The notes below the pieces were generated by a model. It was not told the origin of the DNA, searched no databases, and saw only the letters and a program-made list of their open reading frames with translations. Both the position numbers and the translations under genes were made by a program. From positions 1,352,001-1,416,000 of the forward strand of contig NC_046360.1 in NCBI RefSeq assembly GCF_004027225.2: a stretch of DNA of 64,000 nt, written 5' to 3'. The stretch is from Strigops habroptila. Taxonomy: Eukaryota; Chordata; Aves; Psittaciformes; Psittacidae. Of the stretch, positions 51,301 to 59,699 are shown piece after piece; the first letter of the stretch is position 1; each line of letters begins with the position of its first letter.

Positions 51301-53785
51301 AGCACAGCTGAGGGGCCTTGCTAAGCCATTGTGCTAGAACAAAGCCTCCCTGAATTGGATCTGTGATTAGCGCAGCTTGTCAAGCTGCTAGCAGGGCACT
51401 TGGTAACTAAATACTTGAGTAGCACCATAAAGAGACCCTTCAAAGATTGTTGTAAACATGATTTTAAACATATTTCTAAATAAAGCATAAATATTCCAAG
51501 TCCATAACTGCAGAGTTACATCCCACTGGAGCAACAAGCACATATCTGTGCCCACGTGCCCCTTTTCTCCACTGAACCCATCTGGGTTGTGTTACAGACC
51601 CTAACATCAAACCCAGGAGCTTTCCACGGGCTGGTGAGTGACATGCACTATGAACTGATGGTTTCAGAGCAGGCTGATGACAGCCCAGCGCTCTCACCAC
51701 ACAACTCAGAGGCTGCAAAGCAAAGCACAATGCAGCTACACATCATAGTTCTTTAACCTTTGCTTTCTTTGATAAGAATACCAAAGTCAGGCTCTGACTT
51801 GGTTTAAAATAACAAGCAGTCCAGTAACATACTCTGATACCAACCGTGTCAGTCAAGTTTAGAGACTGGAACAGCCCGGAGCTGCAGCGACCCCAAGTTC
51901 TCATGTTTTTAGGGAGATTCAGCCCACAAGAGGGATCAGCCTTAGCTCAGACATCAAATTCACAGCTCGTGTCTAGCATTTTAAGCCACGATGAACTGAG
52001 CTGCCCACAGGAGAGAGGGACATGTGTGTTTGCTTCTGTTGACTGTGCAGGAGGGTGGGATGAACTGCTCTGACTTAAGCACTTCAAAGCCTGATGCCTA
52101 AATGAGAGCAGGTGATTCCCATTCCATCTGCTTGGAGCATCCCACCCTCCATAGAGCTCAGCTCCAAGGAGCATCACCTGAGGTGCTCAGAACCCAAATG
52201 AAGTGAGATTCCTTCTCATTTTGCTTCGAAGGTTTGGTTTCTTCCCATGACCTTGTAGAAGCAATTAATGGTGAACAACACTCAAGACAGCATGTTGATT
52301 TTGGGCAGGAAAACAGCCTTACCCATGCTTAGCCGAAATAGCCAGGTACATGTAAAGAAAGGCAAGAGTGGCAAGGCTCTCGGGAGCTGAGGCTCCGGCA
52401 GCAATTCCAGCAAACTCTTTCAGCATATCCAGCTGCTCTGCACTGGGGGACTTAGATTCATCAAAGTCAGCTACGGAAGCAAGCAGGGGAGAATTTAAAC
52501 ACTTAGAAAGCCAGGAATCATTAAACTTGAAAGCAGTATTTACAAGAACATCTCCTGTTATAACAGGCTGAAACAGACTGAGCTGATTTCACTCACAAAC
52601 CTTCTACCTGAGGGTTTATGATAAAATGAAAAGCACAATCTCCACCAGCCACTCTGAGAGCCCAGTTTCAACACTCTGCACCTGCACCATATTACAGCAA
52701 CTGCCTCCTTGCCTTCGCTTCCCAGTGCACCCACCCATCATTACATAGAACTTGGCAAGCCACAAACTCTTTGTTATAGAATGTGGATATTCTGATGTGC
52801 TTCACATGAGCCTGGACTCCAAACAGGCAGGAGCAGTAAGAGAACTTTTGGTCAGTGCTGAGAGGTTACCAGTGCTCTGACTCATCAGAGCTTGCCTTCT
52901 GCTAAGCAAATGCAGGATCCCAGGAGTTAATGCCAGGTCCTTGGGAGGGAAATGGCACAACCACCAGTCAGGGGCTCCCAGTACCACCCAGCACAAGACA
53001 CTACAGATATTCCAGTGAGGATTGGCATGGGGCAGAGAGGCAGGAAAACAGGCTCCATACCCCTGCCTTCCCCAAGAGTCCTCAGTTCAGACCAGCCTCA
53101 GAGAGACTCCTTTTGGGTTGCTCATCACTAGTACACCTGATGTGAGCTTCAGCTGCCTGAGCCACAACACTGCCTGCGCTCCAGCAGCACCAGCCCCTGG
53201 GAACTGACCCAGGAGGACACAGCCACAGCAAGGGCCGCTCCCAGGTACCAGAGCATGAAGCAGGTCACAAGAGGCACAGAGCGTGGTGGGTGCCTGAGCT
53301 GGGAGCGTGCAGGGACACGTTAAACACACACTGAGAGTGGTCAGAGGCGACAAGACCCAGAAACACTGTGCAAGGGGGAAATTATCCTTGCGGGGTCCCA
53401 GCACGGTGTCCCCACAGGGATGGGGGGTCCCAGCCCAGTCCCGAGGCAGAAGGCACCGAGCAGGACACTGGGGGCAGCACTTGCCTGCGAAGCCCCTCCG
53501 CAGGGCCTGGAGGCTGGGGACGTCCCAGCTCCTCACGACGCCGACCCCGGGCAGGCGGACGCAGACCCCGCGCTCCCCGCAGCGCCTCAGGCGGAGGAAG
53601 GTCCTCAGGTCCAGCGCCACGGCCAAGGCCACCTGCGGGACGGGAGAAGCGGGTCAGGGGAGGCGAGGGCAGCGCCGGGAGCCCCGGGGCGGCAGCAGGC
53701 TGCTCACCTTGCCGTGCACCACGGCGTGCTCCCCGTGCAGGATCGCCTTCCCCGGCGCGGACACCACCACGCTCCGCTCCCACAT
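42207..53785 (-). CDS. MVK: mevalonate kinase, ten coding exons, complete
   Basis: MVK transfers the ATP gamma-phosphate to mevalonate, giving 5-phosphomevalonate for sterols and isoprenoids; it belongs to the GHMP kinase family. Coding exons are 53785-53708, 53632-53485, 52470-52323, 51127-50972, 48255-48152, 47196-47151, 46363-46273, 45808-45692, 42844-42691 and 42358-42207. They join in frame to 1,194 nt (397 residues; human has 396). Visible motifs are [16 protein letters not shown] near residues 10-25 with Lys13, Glu19 and His20, the ATP loop [11 protein letters not shown] at 139-149, Glu194 and Asp205 (human Glu193 and Asp204), and [15 protein letters not shown] at 331-345. Exon lengths equal the human ones as I recall them, except the third, which has one extra codon. 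All splice sites are GT-AG except the second coding intron, which is GC-AG. The start is the first ATG after the divergent promoter and its product aligns with the human N-terminus. Confidence 0.97.
42691..42844 (-). CDS. MVK: MVK coding exon 9, glycine-rich motif 3
   Basis: This exon is 154 nt long, with acceptor TTTTAG and donor CCAG|GTCAGT. It encodes [20 protein letters not shown] and then [18 protein letters not shown], the third GHMP motif, which packs next to the active site. Confidence 0.96.
44273..44289. repeat. (AT)n microsatellite in an MVK intron
   Basis: This is a short run of AT dinucleotides in the intron between coding exons 8 and 9 of MVK. Confidence 0.9.
45692..45808 (-). 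CDS. MVK: MVK coding exon 8
   Basis: This exon is 117 nt long and in phase 0 at both ends, with acceptor CTTTCTCAG and donor GAG|GTAAGG. It encodes [20 protein letters not shown] and the following helix. This helical segment varies more between species than the motif exons. Confidence 0.95.
46273..46363 (-). CDS. MVK: MVK coding exon 7
   Basis: This exon is 91 nt long, with acceptor TTCCAG and donor AAG|GTGTGG. It encodes [20 protein letters not shown] and the start of the following helix, closely matching vertebrate MVK. Confidence 0.96.
47151..47196 (-). CDS. MVK: MVK coding exon 6, 46-nt micro-exon
   Basis: This exon is only 46 nt long and is too short to stand out as an open frame. It was found by reading the gap between exons 5 and 7. 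Acceptor TTACTTTAG, coding [16 protein letters not shown] and donor AGAG|GTAATA fit both flanking phases exactly. Confidence 0.93.
48152..48255 (-). CDS. MVK: MVK coding exon 5, catalytic Glu and Asp
   Basis: This exon is 104 nt long, with acceptor CCTTTCAG and donor TGGG|GTATGT. It encodes [20 protein letters not shown], which carries Glu194 and the catalytic-base candidate Asp205. Confidence 0.97.
50972..51127 (-). CDS. MVK: MVK coding exon 4, ATP-binding loop
   Basis: This exon is 156 nt long, with acceptor GTGTTTCAG and donor CCAG|GTAACA. It encodes [20 protein letters not shown], the diagnostic GHMP kinase motif 2 that wraps the ATP phosphates. Confidence 0.97.
52323..52470 (-). CDS. 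MVK: MVK coding exon 3
   Basis: This exon is 148 nt long, with acceptor TTCCGTAG and donor GG|GTAAGG. It encodes the variable helix region, including [11 protein letters not shown] and [14 protein letters not shown]. It is one codon longer than the human exon, which explains the +1 residue offset in the rest of the protein. Confidence 0.94.
53485..53632 (-). CDS. MVK: MVK coding exon 2, ends at a GC donor
   Basis: This exon is 148 nt long and opens with [15 protein letters not shown], which matches MVK just after its first motif. The acceptor is CCCGCAG. The only donor that keeps the reading frame and the family exon length is CAG|GCAAGT, a consensus GC-type donor. The exon is very GC-rich, like the adjoining promoter. 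Confidence 0.94.
53708..53785 (-). CDS. MVK: MVK coding exon 1 (start codon)
   Basis: This exon is 78 nt and 26 codons long, from ATG to an AAG|GTGAGC donor. It encodes the phosphate-loop start with Lys13 and Glu19. A CAG lies 7 nt upstream of the ATG (53792-53794) and could be an acceptor for a non-coding first exon, but no matching donor was identified. Confidence 0.95.
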
Positions 53786-54034
53786 CTCCCGCTGCGGGAC
53801 ACGGGAGCCCCAGGTACCGCTGCCTCGGCTGCTCCGCTCCGACTAACAGCCCCGCTGGCCAATAGCGACCGCGCGCTGCCCCGCCCTCCTCGCTTTGCAG
53901 CCAATAGATGAGATGGATTCGGGGGTGGGGCTTCGCGCTGGCCAATCGGAAAGGCGCAGCGCGCAGTGGTGCGGCGCTGGGGTGACAGCGCGCGTGGGAG
54001 AAGGGAGGGACGGCGGCTACGGCGGCCGGGAGGG
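53786..54034. promoter_or_regulatory. divergent MVK-MMAB promoter
   Basis: Only 249 bp separate the MVK and MMAB start codons, which point away from each other. The segment is CpG-rich and has no TATA box. CCAAT boxes (NF-Y sites) lie at 53859-53863, 53901-53905 and 53942-53946, all in the plus orientation. A CCCCGCCC Sp1 box lies at about 53879-53886. The sequence at 53977-53986 reads GTCACCCCAG on the minus strand, close to the sterol regulatory element. In mammals this gene pair shares an SREBP-responsive promoter. Activity here is inferred from motifs. Confidence 0.85.
53977..53986 (-). promoter_or_regulatory. SRE-like element
   Basis: Read on the minus strand this is GTCACCCCAG, which differs from the classical SRE-1 ATCACCCCAC at the first and last bases. 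It lies 31 bp from the third CCAAT box. SREBP needs NF-Y or Sp1 nearby for strong activation, and both are present. Function is inferred. Confidence 0.5.
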
Positions 54035-54120
54035 ATGCTGGGGCGGGCGGCGGCGGCGGGTCGGACCCTGCGATGGGGAGCGGCGGCGGCGGGGCGGCGG
54101 CAGCGGAGCGGGGCGGGCAG
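54035..54120 (+). CDS. MMAB: MMAB exon 1, targeting peptide
   Basis: This is 86 coding nt from ATG to GGGCAG|GTGAGC. It encodes [20 protein letters not shown] and further Arg residues, fitting an amphipathic mitochondrial presequence. The ATG is the only one in this frame that joins to exon 2. An upstream ATG at 53913 is in another frame. Confidence 0.88.
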
Positions 54121-57100
54121 GTGAGCGCCGGGGGCACCGGGGCGGCACGGCCGGGCCTCTGCCCCCCCCCCCCCTCCCCCGCTCATGATCTGTTCCTCCG
54201 CAGCCCCGACCGCGGCCCCCGCAGCGACCGGGCCCCGAAGATCTACACGAAGACGGGAGACGCAGGTAGCGCCCGGGGGCGGCGGCAGGGGACACGCACC
54301 GGGGCTCCGGGCCGGCCTCTGAGCGCCTCCCCGGGGCCTTTCCCAAAGGCTTCTCCAGCACCTTCACCGGGGAGCGGCGGCCGAAGGGCGACCGGATCTT
54401 CGAAGCTCTGGGAGCCACGGACGAACTGAGCTCGGCCATCGGGTAACCCCGTCACTGGGGTCTTCTTGCCCCGCTCAGAACTGCTCTCCCAGCCCCGCAG
54501 CAGGGCAGGGGATACGCTGTGAGCCAAAGTAATCTAGAGGGTTGCACTGACAAACGGCCAGGAGTGTCCTAACCCTGTGTTTTCATATGGAATCCCAGCC
54601 TGGTTTAGGGTGGAAGGGACCTTATAGCTCCTCCAGCTCCAACCCCTGCCACGGGCAGGGACACCTTCCACTAGAGCAGGTTGCTCCAAGCCCCTGTGTC
54701 CAACCTGGCCTTGAACACTGCCAGGGATGGGGCAGCCACAGCTTCTCTGGGCACCCTGTGCCAGCGCCTCAGCACCCTCACAGGGAAGTTCAACCCCAAC
54801 AATGGTTATTTTTTCATTTCCAGCTAACTCTGGTTTTTTAACCTAGGCTCGCTGGTGAATTTAGCAGTGAAAAGGGCCACACATTTGTTGAGCAGCTTCA
54901 CAAAGTGAGTATTAATGATAATCCTCACCCAGCGCAGTCATTTCATTGGTGCTATTGAAACACAGTCTTAAACTCTTTAATTTTAGACACAGTGCTCCCA
55001 CTGACACACAGGAATGTAATTAATTCAGTATTGAAATAAATGAATTCTTAAGACTCTGCCCCTTGATTGCTCTATAAGAAAAAAAATGTCTTTAATCAAG
55101 AAGGAAACTGGTAGATCAAGTGATTAGTTTGGGGCAAAAGTATCTCTAGGTTTATCCAGACCTGTTACTGGACACGCTTATGGACACAAGTCTTCTTGTC
55201 ACATCACCTCAGATTTGAAATCAGGGTAAAGTGAGTTTTGCTGATTAGCTTTGCTGTGCACAAGAACACCGAAGGAGCTAATCAGAGATGTTAGAAAGCC
55301 TCTCCAGACTGCCTCTCAAGTATCCTGGTACATGGAGAGATGTTCCTCTTGGAAGCAGGCATGACACGGAGCCAGCATTGTCTGCAGCTGTTTGTCACTG
55401 CCTTTCTTCCAGAGGTTATGGCTCAGTGTCCTACCAGCAAAGGGATTAATGTGGATACTCCCCAGCCTGCTTTCTCCAAAGTCAGCCAGTGTGGTTTAAT
55501 ATGCCAGTGAAAACAAGTCCGTGTGCTAATGTGGCTTCTCATAAAGCAATTAGGGAGCGCTTACCTGATCCCCCCTGCCAGCAGGCTGCGGGATGATGAA
55601 CAACAAGGGTAGGATCTCCTTTAATCAGCACAGCCTGCTGTCTCCTCCCAGAGCTTGCTGCAGTTGTACTGAGCATCAAAGGCTCGTTAGTGAAAGCACT
55701 TCTCATTTGTGTCCCGATTGCCACATCCAGGTCCAGTGTATGCTGCAGGATGTGGGCTCCAACATCGCGACGCCGCTCTCCTCAGCCAGGGAGGCTCACT
55801 TAAGTAAGTCCCACGGTTATCCTGGGATAACAGCTCTTGAATGACAGCTATCCTGGGCTGGTGCTGGGAGGCTGGGCTGGTACATGGGAGCTAAAGCTGC
55901 TCTGCAGTGTCCTGGTGACTGAAGTCCTGCTCTAGAGGAGGACTATTTGGGGATGCTTTCTTGGGACTCACTGATCCAAATATGATAGTAGAGCTCTTAT
56001 CTGTAGACCGAATCACTTCTGCATTTCTTTTAGCTGATTCTTCTTTTCCCTCTGCAGAACGAACATCTTTCAGTGAGAAGCCAGTTCTGGAGCTGGAGCA
56101 GTGGATTGACAGCTACTCAGAGCAGCTTCCTCCACTCAGAACTTTCATCTTGCCAGTAGGTACCAGTAGGTGCTGCTTACGCCTCTTACAACTGGAGAAG
56201 GGCTCATGTTGTTAGGGCAAACCTGCTTTATCACTTGGTGTGAGAAAACAGGTTGTGAGGCTGTTATTTGCATGGACAAATACCAAAAGAAAAGCAGAGA
56301 GAAGGACCTGGTTGAGTTAAATGTCCACATCCTGCATTCAGGTATCTCTCCCATAACACAGGGTCCAGTCTCTTGCCTGTGAGATGTGACAAGCTTTGCT
56401 GCAGTTCCACAGTGAGGTGGATGGCTGTACCTGTTGTGAGCAGACGTTGATGTGCTGTTGTATTGTTGTTTCAGTCAGGAGGTAAAAGCAGTGCTGCTCT
56501 CCACTTCTCCCGAGCTGTCTGCCGCAGAGCTGAAAGGTGGTGAGTGTTGGCTGTAGCATAACAGCATAAAACTGATAAAAGCTGATCAGAATGCTGCAAT
56601 GAAAGCAAATCGTTGCAGTCAGAGCAATCCGCTGCACTGCACTCGGCTGGAGCTTGAGCCAAGCTTTGTGTGTTTGTATTAGCCAAATTCCAGGAGTGCA
56701 GGCAGCAAAAAGCAAGTCTCTTCCCTCCCCTGAACTGGCTCATCTGAGCGAAAGACTTCAGAAAGAACAGACAGGTTTATGCCGAGATGCATCTCTGGTT
56801 TGCTAAGTGTGTTTTGAGGCACTGGCACGTGTGGGATCCAGGGAAGCTTTTAGTGGTTGAGATGTTACTGCTGACACCTTCCTTGTCCCACTTCTCCGTT
56901 GGAGAGGAAAACTCCCCTGGTAAAGTCCATAGAAGAGAACATGTCTGCTCATGTAAATCACCCCTGAGCAACGAGGCTGGTCTTCGAAAAACTAACATCA
57001 CAGTGTTTTTTGTCAAAAGCAAGCCAGAAAAGGCTGTGCCCCGGTCAGGAGGCAGGAACAGTGCTGTTCCCTCGACAAAAGGGTCCCTGTTTACATGCAG

Positions 57101-57753
57101 AAAGGATGTGGGGAGTTGGAATGGGGACTCCAGGTGAGGCTGAGGTGTGAGGGTGCTTCAGCAAATCACGTCCTTTGTGCAGACAGAGCTCAAAGGTTAA
57201 ATACATTCAACATTTTCCTTTTCTAGCGTGGTTCCTTTGGTGCAAGCAGGGGAGGCAGATCCAAACGTGGCCAAATACTTAAACAGGTAACAAACAAATC
57301 CCAAACGCTTACTCTGTGCTCCTGAAGCATGCCTGGGCTTGTTCCCTTAGTCTTGGGCTAAAACTGCAGGGTTTTACCTCTCAAGAAGCTTTACTTCTAG
57401 AATAAGATCGTTGAAGTTTCAGCAGCAGCTTGTTAAAAGTGTTCTTGCAAGGTCTGTATGTTTGCTGTGGTGCTGAGGGAGCACTCAGCTTTCTGAAGGC
57501 TGTTCTGGAAATCACTTCTCTCTGGTTCCTTTACTTGCGGTCCTTATGCTGTAACCAGATGTGCTTTGCTGTAACCAGATGTGCTTTGAGTGTAGTTGTG
57601 TGTTGCTGGAGACAGACACACCTGATGCGAGAAGTGGTTTCACTGCTTTTCCCCTTGCTTTCCAGACTGAGTGACTACCTCTTTGTTCTGGCACGTTACG
57701 CTGCAATGAAGGAAGGGAAGGAGGAGAAAATATATATAAAGCCTGAGCTGTAA
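54035..57753 (+). CDS. MMAB: cob(I)alamin adenosyltransferase, mitochondrial, nine exons, complete
   Basis: MMAB transfers the adenosyl group of ATP to cob(I)alamin, forming adenosylcobalamin for methylmalonyl-CoA mutase in the mitochondrial matrix. Exons are 54035-54120, 54204-54265, 54349-54442, 54847-54904, 55731-55803, 56058-56155, 56475-56539, 57227-57286 and 57666-57753. They join in frame to 684 nt (227 residues; human has 250, with a longer N-terminus). Residues 1-39 are Ala- and Arg-rich with little acid, as in a mitochondrial targeting peptide. The PduO-type ATP site [20 protein letters not shown] spans 40-59. The trimer and active-site helix [10 protein letters not shown] at 169-178 keeps the residues equal to human Arg186, Arg190, Arg191 and Glu193. 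The end is [17 protein letters not shown] plus a short tail. All introns are GT-AG. Confidence 0.97.
54204..54265 (+). CDS. MMAB: MMAB exon 2
   Basis: This exon is 62 nt long, with acceptor CCTCCGCAG and donor GCAG|GTAGCG. It encodes the end of the leader and then [11 protein letters not shown], the N-terminal ATP-binding motif of PduO-type adenosyltransferases. Confidence 0.95.
54349..54442 (+). CDS. MMAB: MMAB exon 3
   Basis: This exon is 94 nt long, with acceptor CCCAAAG and donor ATCGG|GTAACC. It encodes [20 protein letters not shown] and then [11 protein letters not shown], completing the ATP-binding loop and the start of helix 1. Confidence 0.95.
54585..54787 (-). mobile_element. CR1 LINE fragment in MMAB intron 3
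   Basis: This is a reverse-oriented CR1 3' end, from ATATGGAATCCCAGCCTGG to CAGCACCCTCACAGGGAAG. It ends 59 bp before exon 4. The intron is only 404 bp, so the insertion makes up half of it. Confidence 0.95.
54847..54904 (+). CDS. MMAB: MMAB exon 4
   Basis: This exon is 58 nt long, with acceptor TTTAACCTAG and donor AAA|GTGAGT. It encodes [19 protein letters not shown], matching helix 1 to 2 of the human enzyme. It begins about 60 bp after a CR1 fragment in the preceding intron. Confidence 0.93.
55731..55803 (+). CDS. MMAB: MMAB exon 5
   Basis: This exon is 73 nt long, with acceptor CACATCCAG and a consensus donor A|GTAAGT. It encodes [20 protein letters not shown] and AHL, a highly conserved stretch of the family. 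Confidence 0.96.
56058..56155 (+). CDS. MMAB: MMAB exon 6
   Basis: This exon is 98 nt long, with acceptor CTCTGCAG and donor CCA|GTAGGT. It encodes [20 protein letters not shown] and TFILP. An 8-bp direct repeat (GTAGGTAC and CAGTAGGT) just after the donor makes a second nearby GT, but only this cut keeps phase with exon 7. Confidence 0.95.
56475..56539 (+). CDS. MMAB: MMAB exon 7, active-site helix
   Basis: This exon is 65 nt long, with acceptor GTTTCAG and donor GGTG|GTGAGT. It encodes [20 protein letters not shown] and R. It holds the Arg and Glu positions whose human counterparts are mutated in cblB methylmalonic aciduria. Confidence 0.96.
57227..57286 (+). CDS. MMAB: MMAB exon 8
   Basis: This exon is 60 nt long, with acceptor TTTTCTAG and donor AACAG|GTAACA. 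It encodes [20 protein letters not shown]. Its first base completes a Cys codon split with exon 7. Confidence 0.95.
57548..57587. repeat. exact 20-bp tandem duplication in MMAB intron 8
   Basis: GCTGTAACCAGATGTGCTTT occurs twice back to back, about 80 bp before exon 9. Identity suggests a recent event. Confidence 0.95.
57666..57753 (+). CDS. MMAB: MMAB exon 9 with stop codon
   Basis: This is 88 coding nt, with acceptor GCTTTCCAG. It encodes [20 protein letters not shown] and KIYIKPEL, then TAA. The tail after KIY is shorter than the human one and poorly conserved, as is usual in this family. Confidence 0.96.
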
Positions 57754-58186
57754 CTGGGAGCTGGAATGTTTGTTTCCTTGAGCATGGGAAGCTAAATCCA
57801 GCAGACTGCTTTCCCCATCAAGGAAGGGAAAGAGAACAAGCCTGCATTGGAAACGTGAGCTGCCAAAAACTTCCAGCTTAAATAATTAGGAATTGTTCTT
57901 AAATACGGCGCAGAACATGTTCTATTCACTGGGCCTTGTCCAAATACCCCTTGTACAACACTGGTCTTTGCCCTGCATTGGAGGTGGGGCAGGAGACTTG
58001 GCAGAACTCGAGCTGATTCCTAGAGAAGTCCCCCTTGCCCTGGGCAGTGCAGGTGCTGTGGAAAGGCTTTGACAAGACAGAGGAATGAAGAGGAGAAAAC
58101 AATCAGCTTCTCCTTGCAAGTCACAATGCTCGTGCAGAACAGCAGCTGGGTGGAGATTCAGGAACTCTGCCCACAAGCTTTGAAGT

Positions 58187-58192
58187 AATAAA
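58187..58192 (+). terminator. MMAB poly(A) signal
   Basis: AATAAA lies 434 nt after the MMAB stop codon and is followed by a T-rich stretch. It is the first canonical signal after the stop, so the 3' UTR is probably about 57754-58210. Confidence 0.6.
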
Positions 58193-58209
58193 TGTGAATT
58201 TATTTATAC

Positions 58210-59426
58210 CAAAGGGCCCTTAACTCATACTTCAACAGTGAGCCCAGAGTGCTTTTCTTTAAGCTGCTTTCAATCCATCAGCCTGGCTGAAGCTGAGCTG
58301 TGTAGATTTCCAGGAATGCACTAAGAATTCCCTGGCTCCGGCAGCCTCTCTGCATGCACATGAAGAATCTCTGTGCTGACAATCCAGCGCATCCTCTGCC
58401 AGGAGCAGGGCCCGTGCAGGATGGAGGGATGAAAGGAGGAAGGGACAAAGCCTGCAGGTCATGTGCAGTCAAGCTGTGTGGAGGTACCTGGGGTTTACTC
58501 CACATGGAGCTGCCCCTGTGCCCTCTGAGTTTGGCCACATCCTCTGCTCTGGCTGCAGGTACCAGTTGAAGGAGTAGAGTCCTTGTTCTGTTTGAGCTTC
58601 TATCCCTGGGGACTGTTCAAGTTTGCAGATGAAGGAGTTGTGATGAGTAGCAGGGGCCTGGTGCCACCTCCGTGGTGCTTTCCACACCTCGAGAGCTCTT
58701 GTCCTGCACTCGGTGCCACTTCCAGGGGTGGGAGCTTCCACATCAGTCATGCAGTTCCTCTATTCAATTAATTAAGTAGAAACAACCTTAAACTTGCTTC
58801 CCCAGAGTCTCTGGCTTTTGTGTTAACTTTTTAATCAGCGTGGGGTCAGAGTGAAGAATGCCCAGCACTAATAGACATCTCTGCCTCATTACTCACCCTC
58901 TTCTTTGAAACAGATATTTCATGGCTATTGTTAATGCACATTTTTCACAGAGTCATTTCCCAAGCCTTAGCCTCTAACACATCCCAATGACAAATGCTCT
59001 TGATTTGGACTGTACCGTCAGCTGCAGTGTCACATCAGACAGTTCCTCAGTGCCTGCTCCAGACAAGCCCTCCAGTTTTATGGTAGCTCTGTCTCAGTGA
59101 TCACTACTGAACCTCAGGAATCCAGAGGCTTTTCAAGTTTAATTGAATAAAATTCTTTGCAATATAAATTCTTCATGAATGCTTTATAAATCAGCTCCGG
59201 GATGGAGTTATAGCATTTCTTTTTCCAGCTGGGGGGAAAGAAAGCTCACTACTGTGTTGGAACCAAGGCTGGTATTGTTTTGACTGCAAGGAGAGATAAA
59301 TTTAGCTACTGCACTTTAACATGAAGTAGAGATTAAATTTATTAGGGTACACTCAGCTCCCAGCTTCCCCCCTTTCCCTTCTACCCAAAGATGCTGTGGA
59401 GCTGGCGTTGGGGTGACCCTGGTGCT
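58210..59426. other. no gene; spacer after MMAB
   Basis: This is unique mixed sequence, AT-rich at 58,900-59,340, between the MMAB poly(A) signal and a CR1 copy. No exon is recognised. Confidence 0.3.
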
Positions 59427-59697
59427 TTTTAGATTAGATATTAGGATTTTAGATTAGATATTAGGATTTTAGGTGAGCTCTTAGGCAGAAGTTCTTCCCT
59501 GTGAGGGTGCTGAGGCGCTGGCACAGGGTGCCCAGAGAAGCTGTGGCTGCCCCATCCCTGGCAGTGTTCAAGGCCAGGTTGGACACAGGGGCTTGGAGCA
59601 ACCTGCTCTAGCGGAAGGTGTCCCTGCCCATGGCAGGGGTTGGAGCTGGAGGAGCTTTAAGGTCCCTTCCAACCCAAACCTTTCTATGATTCTAACT
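59427..59697 (+). mobile_element. CR1 LINE 3' fragment, forward
   Basis: This is the only plus-oriented CR1 copy. It runs from TTAGATTAGATATTAGG through AAGTTCTTCCCTGTGAGGG to CCAAACCTTTCTATGATTCT at the CR1 3' terminus. A 20-bp piece near its 5' end (AGATTAGATATTAGGATTTT) is duplicated in tandem. Confidence 0.95.
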
Positions 59698-59699
59698 GC

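Noticed and set aside
53895-54188. Plus-strand open frame starting upstream of MMAB exon 1
   Set aside because: It is in a different frame from MMAB, runs through the promoter and is mostly Gly and Arg. It does not join any MMAB exon.
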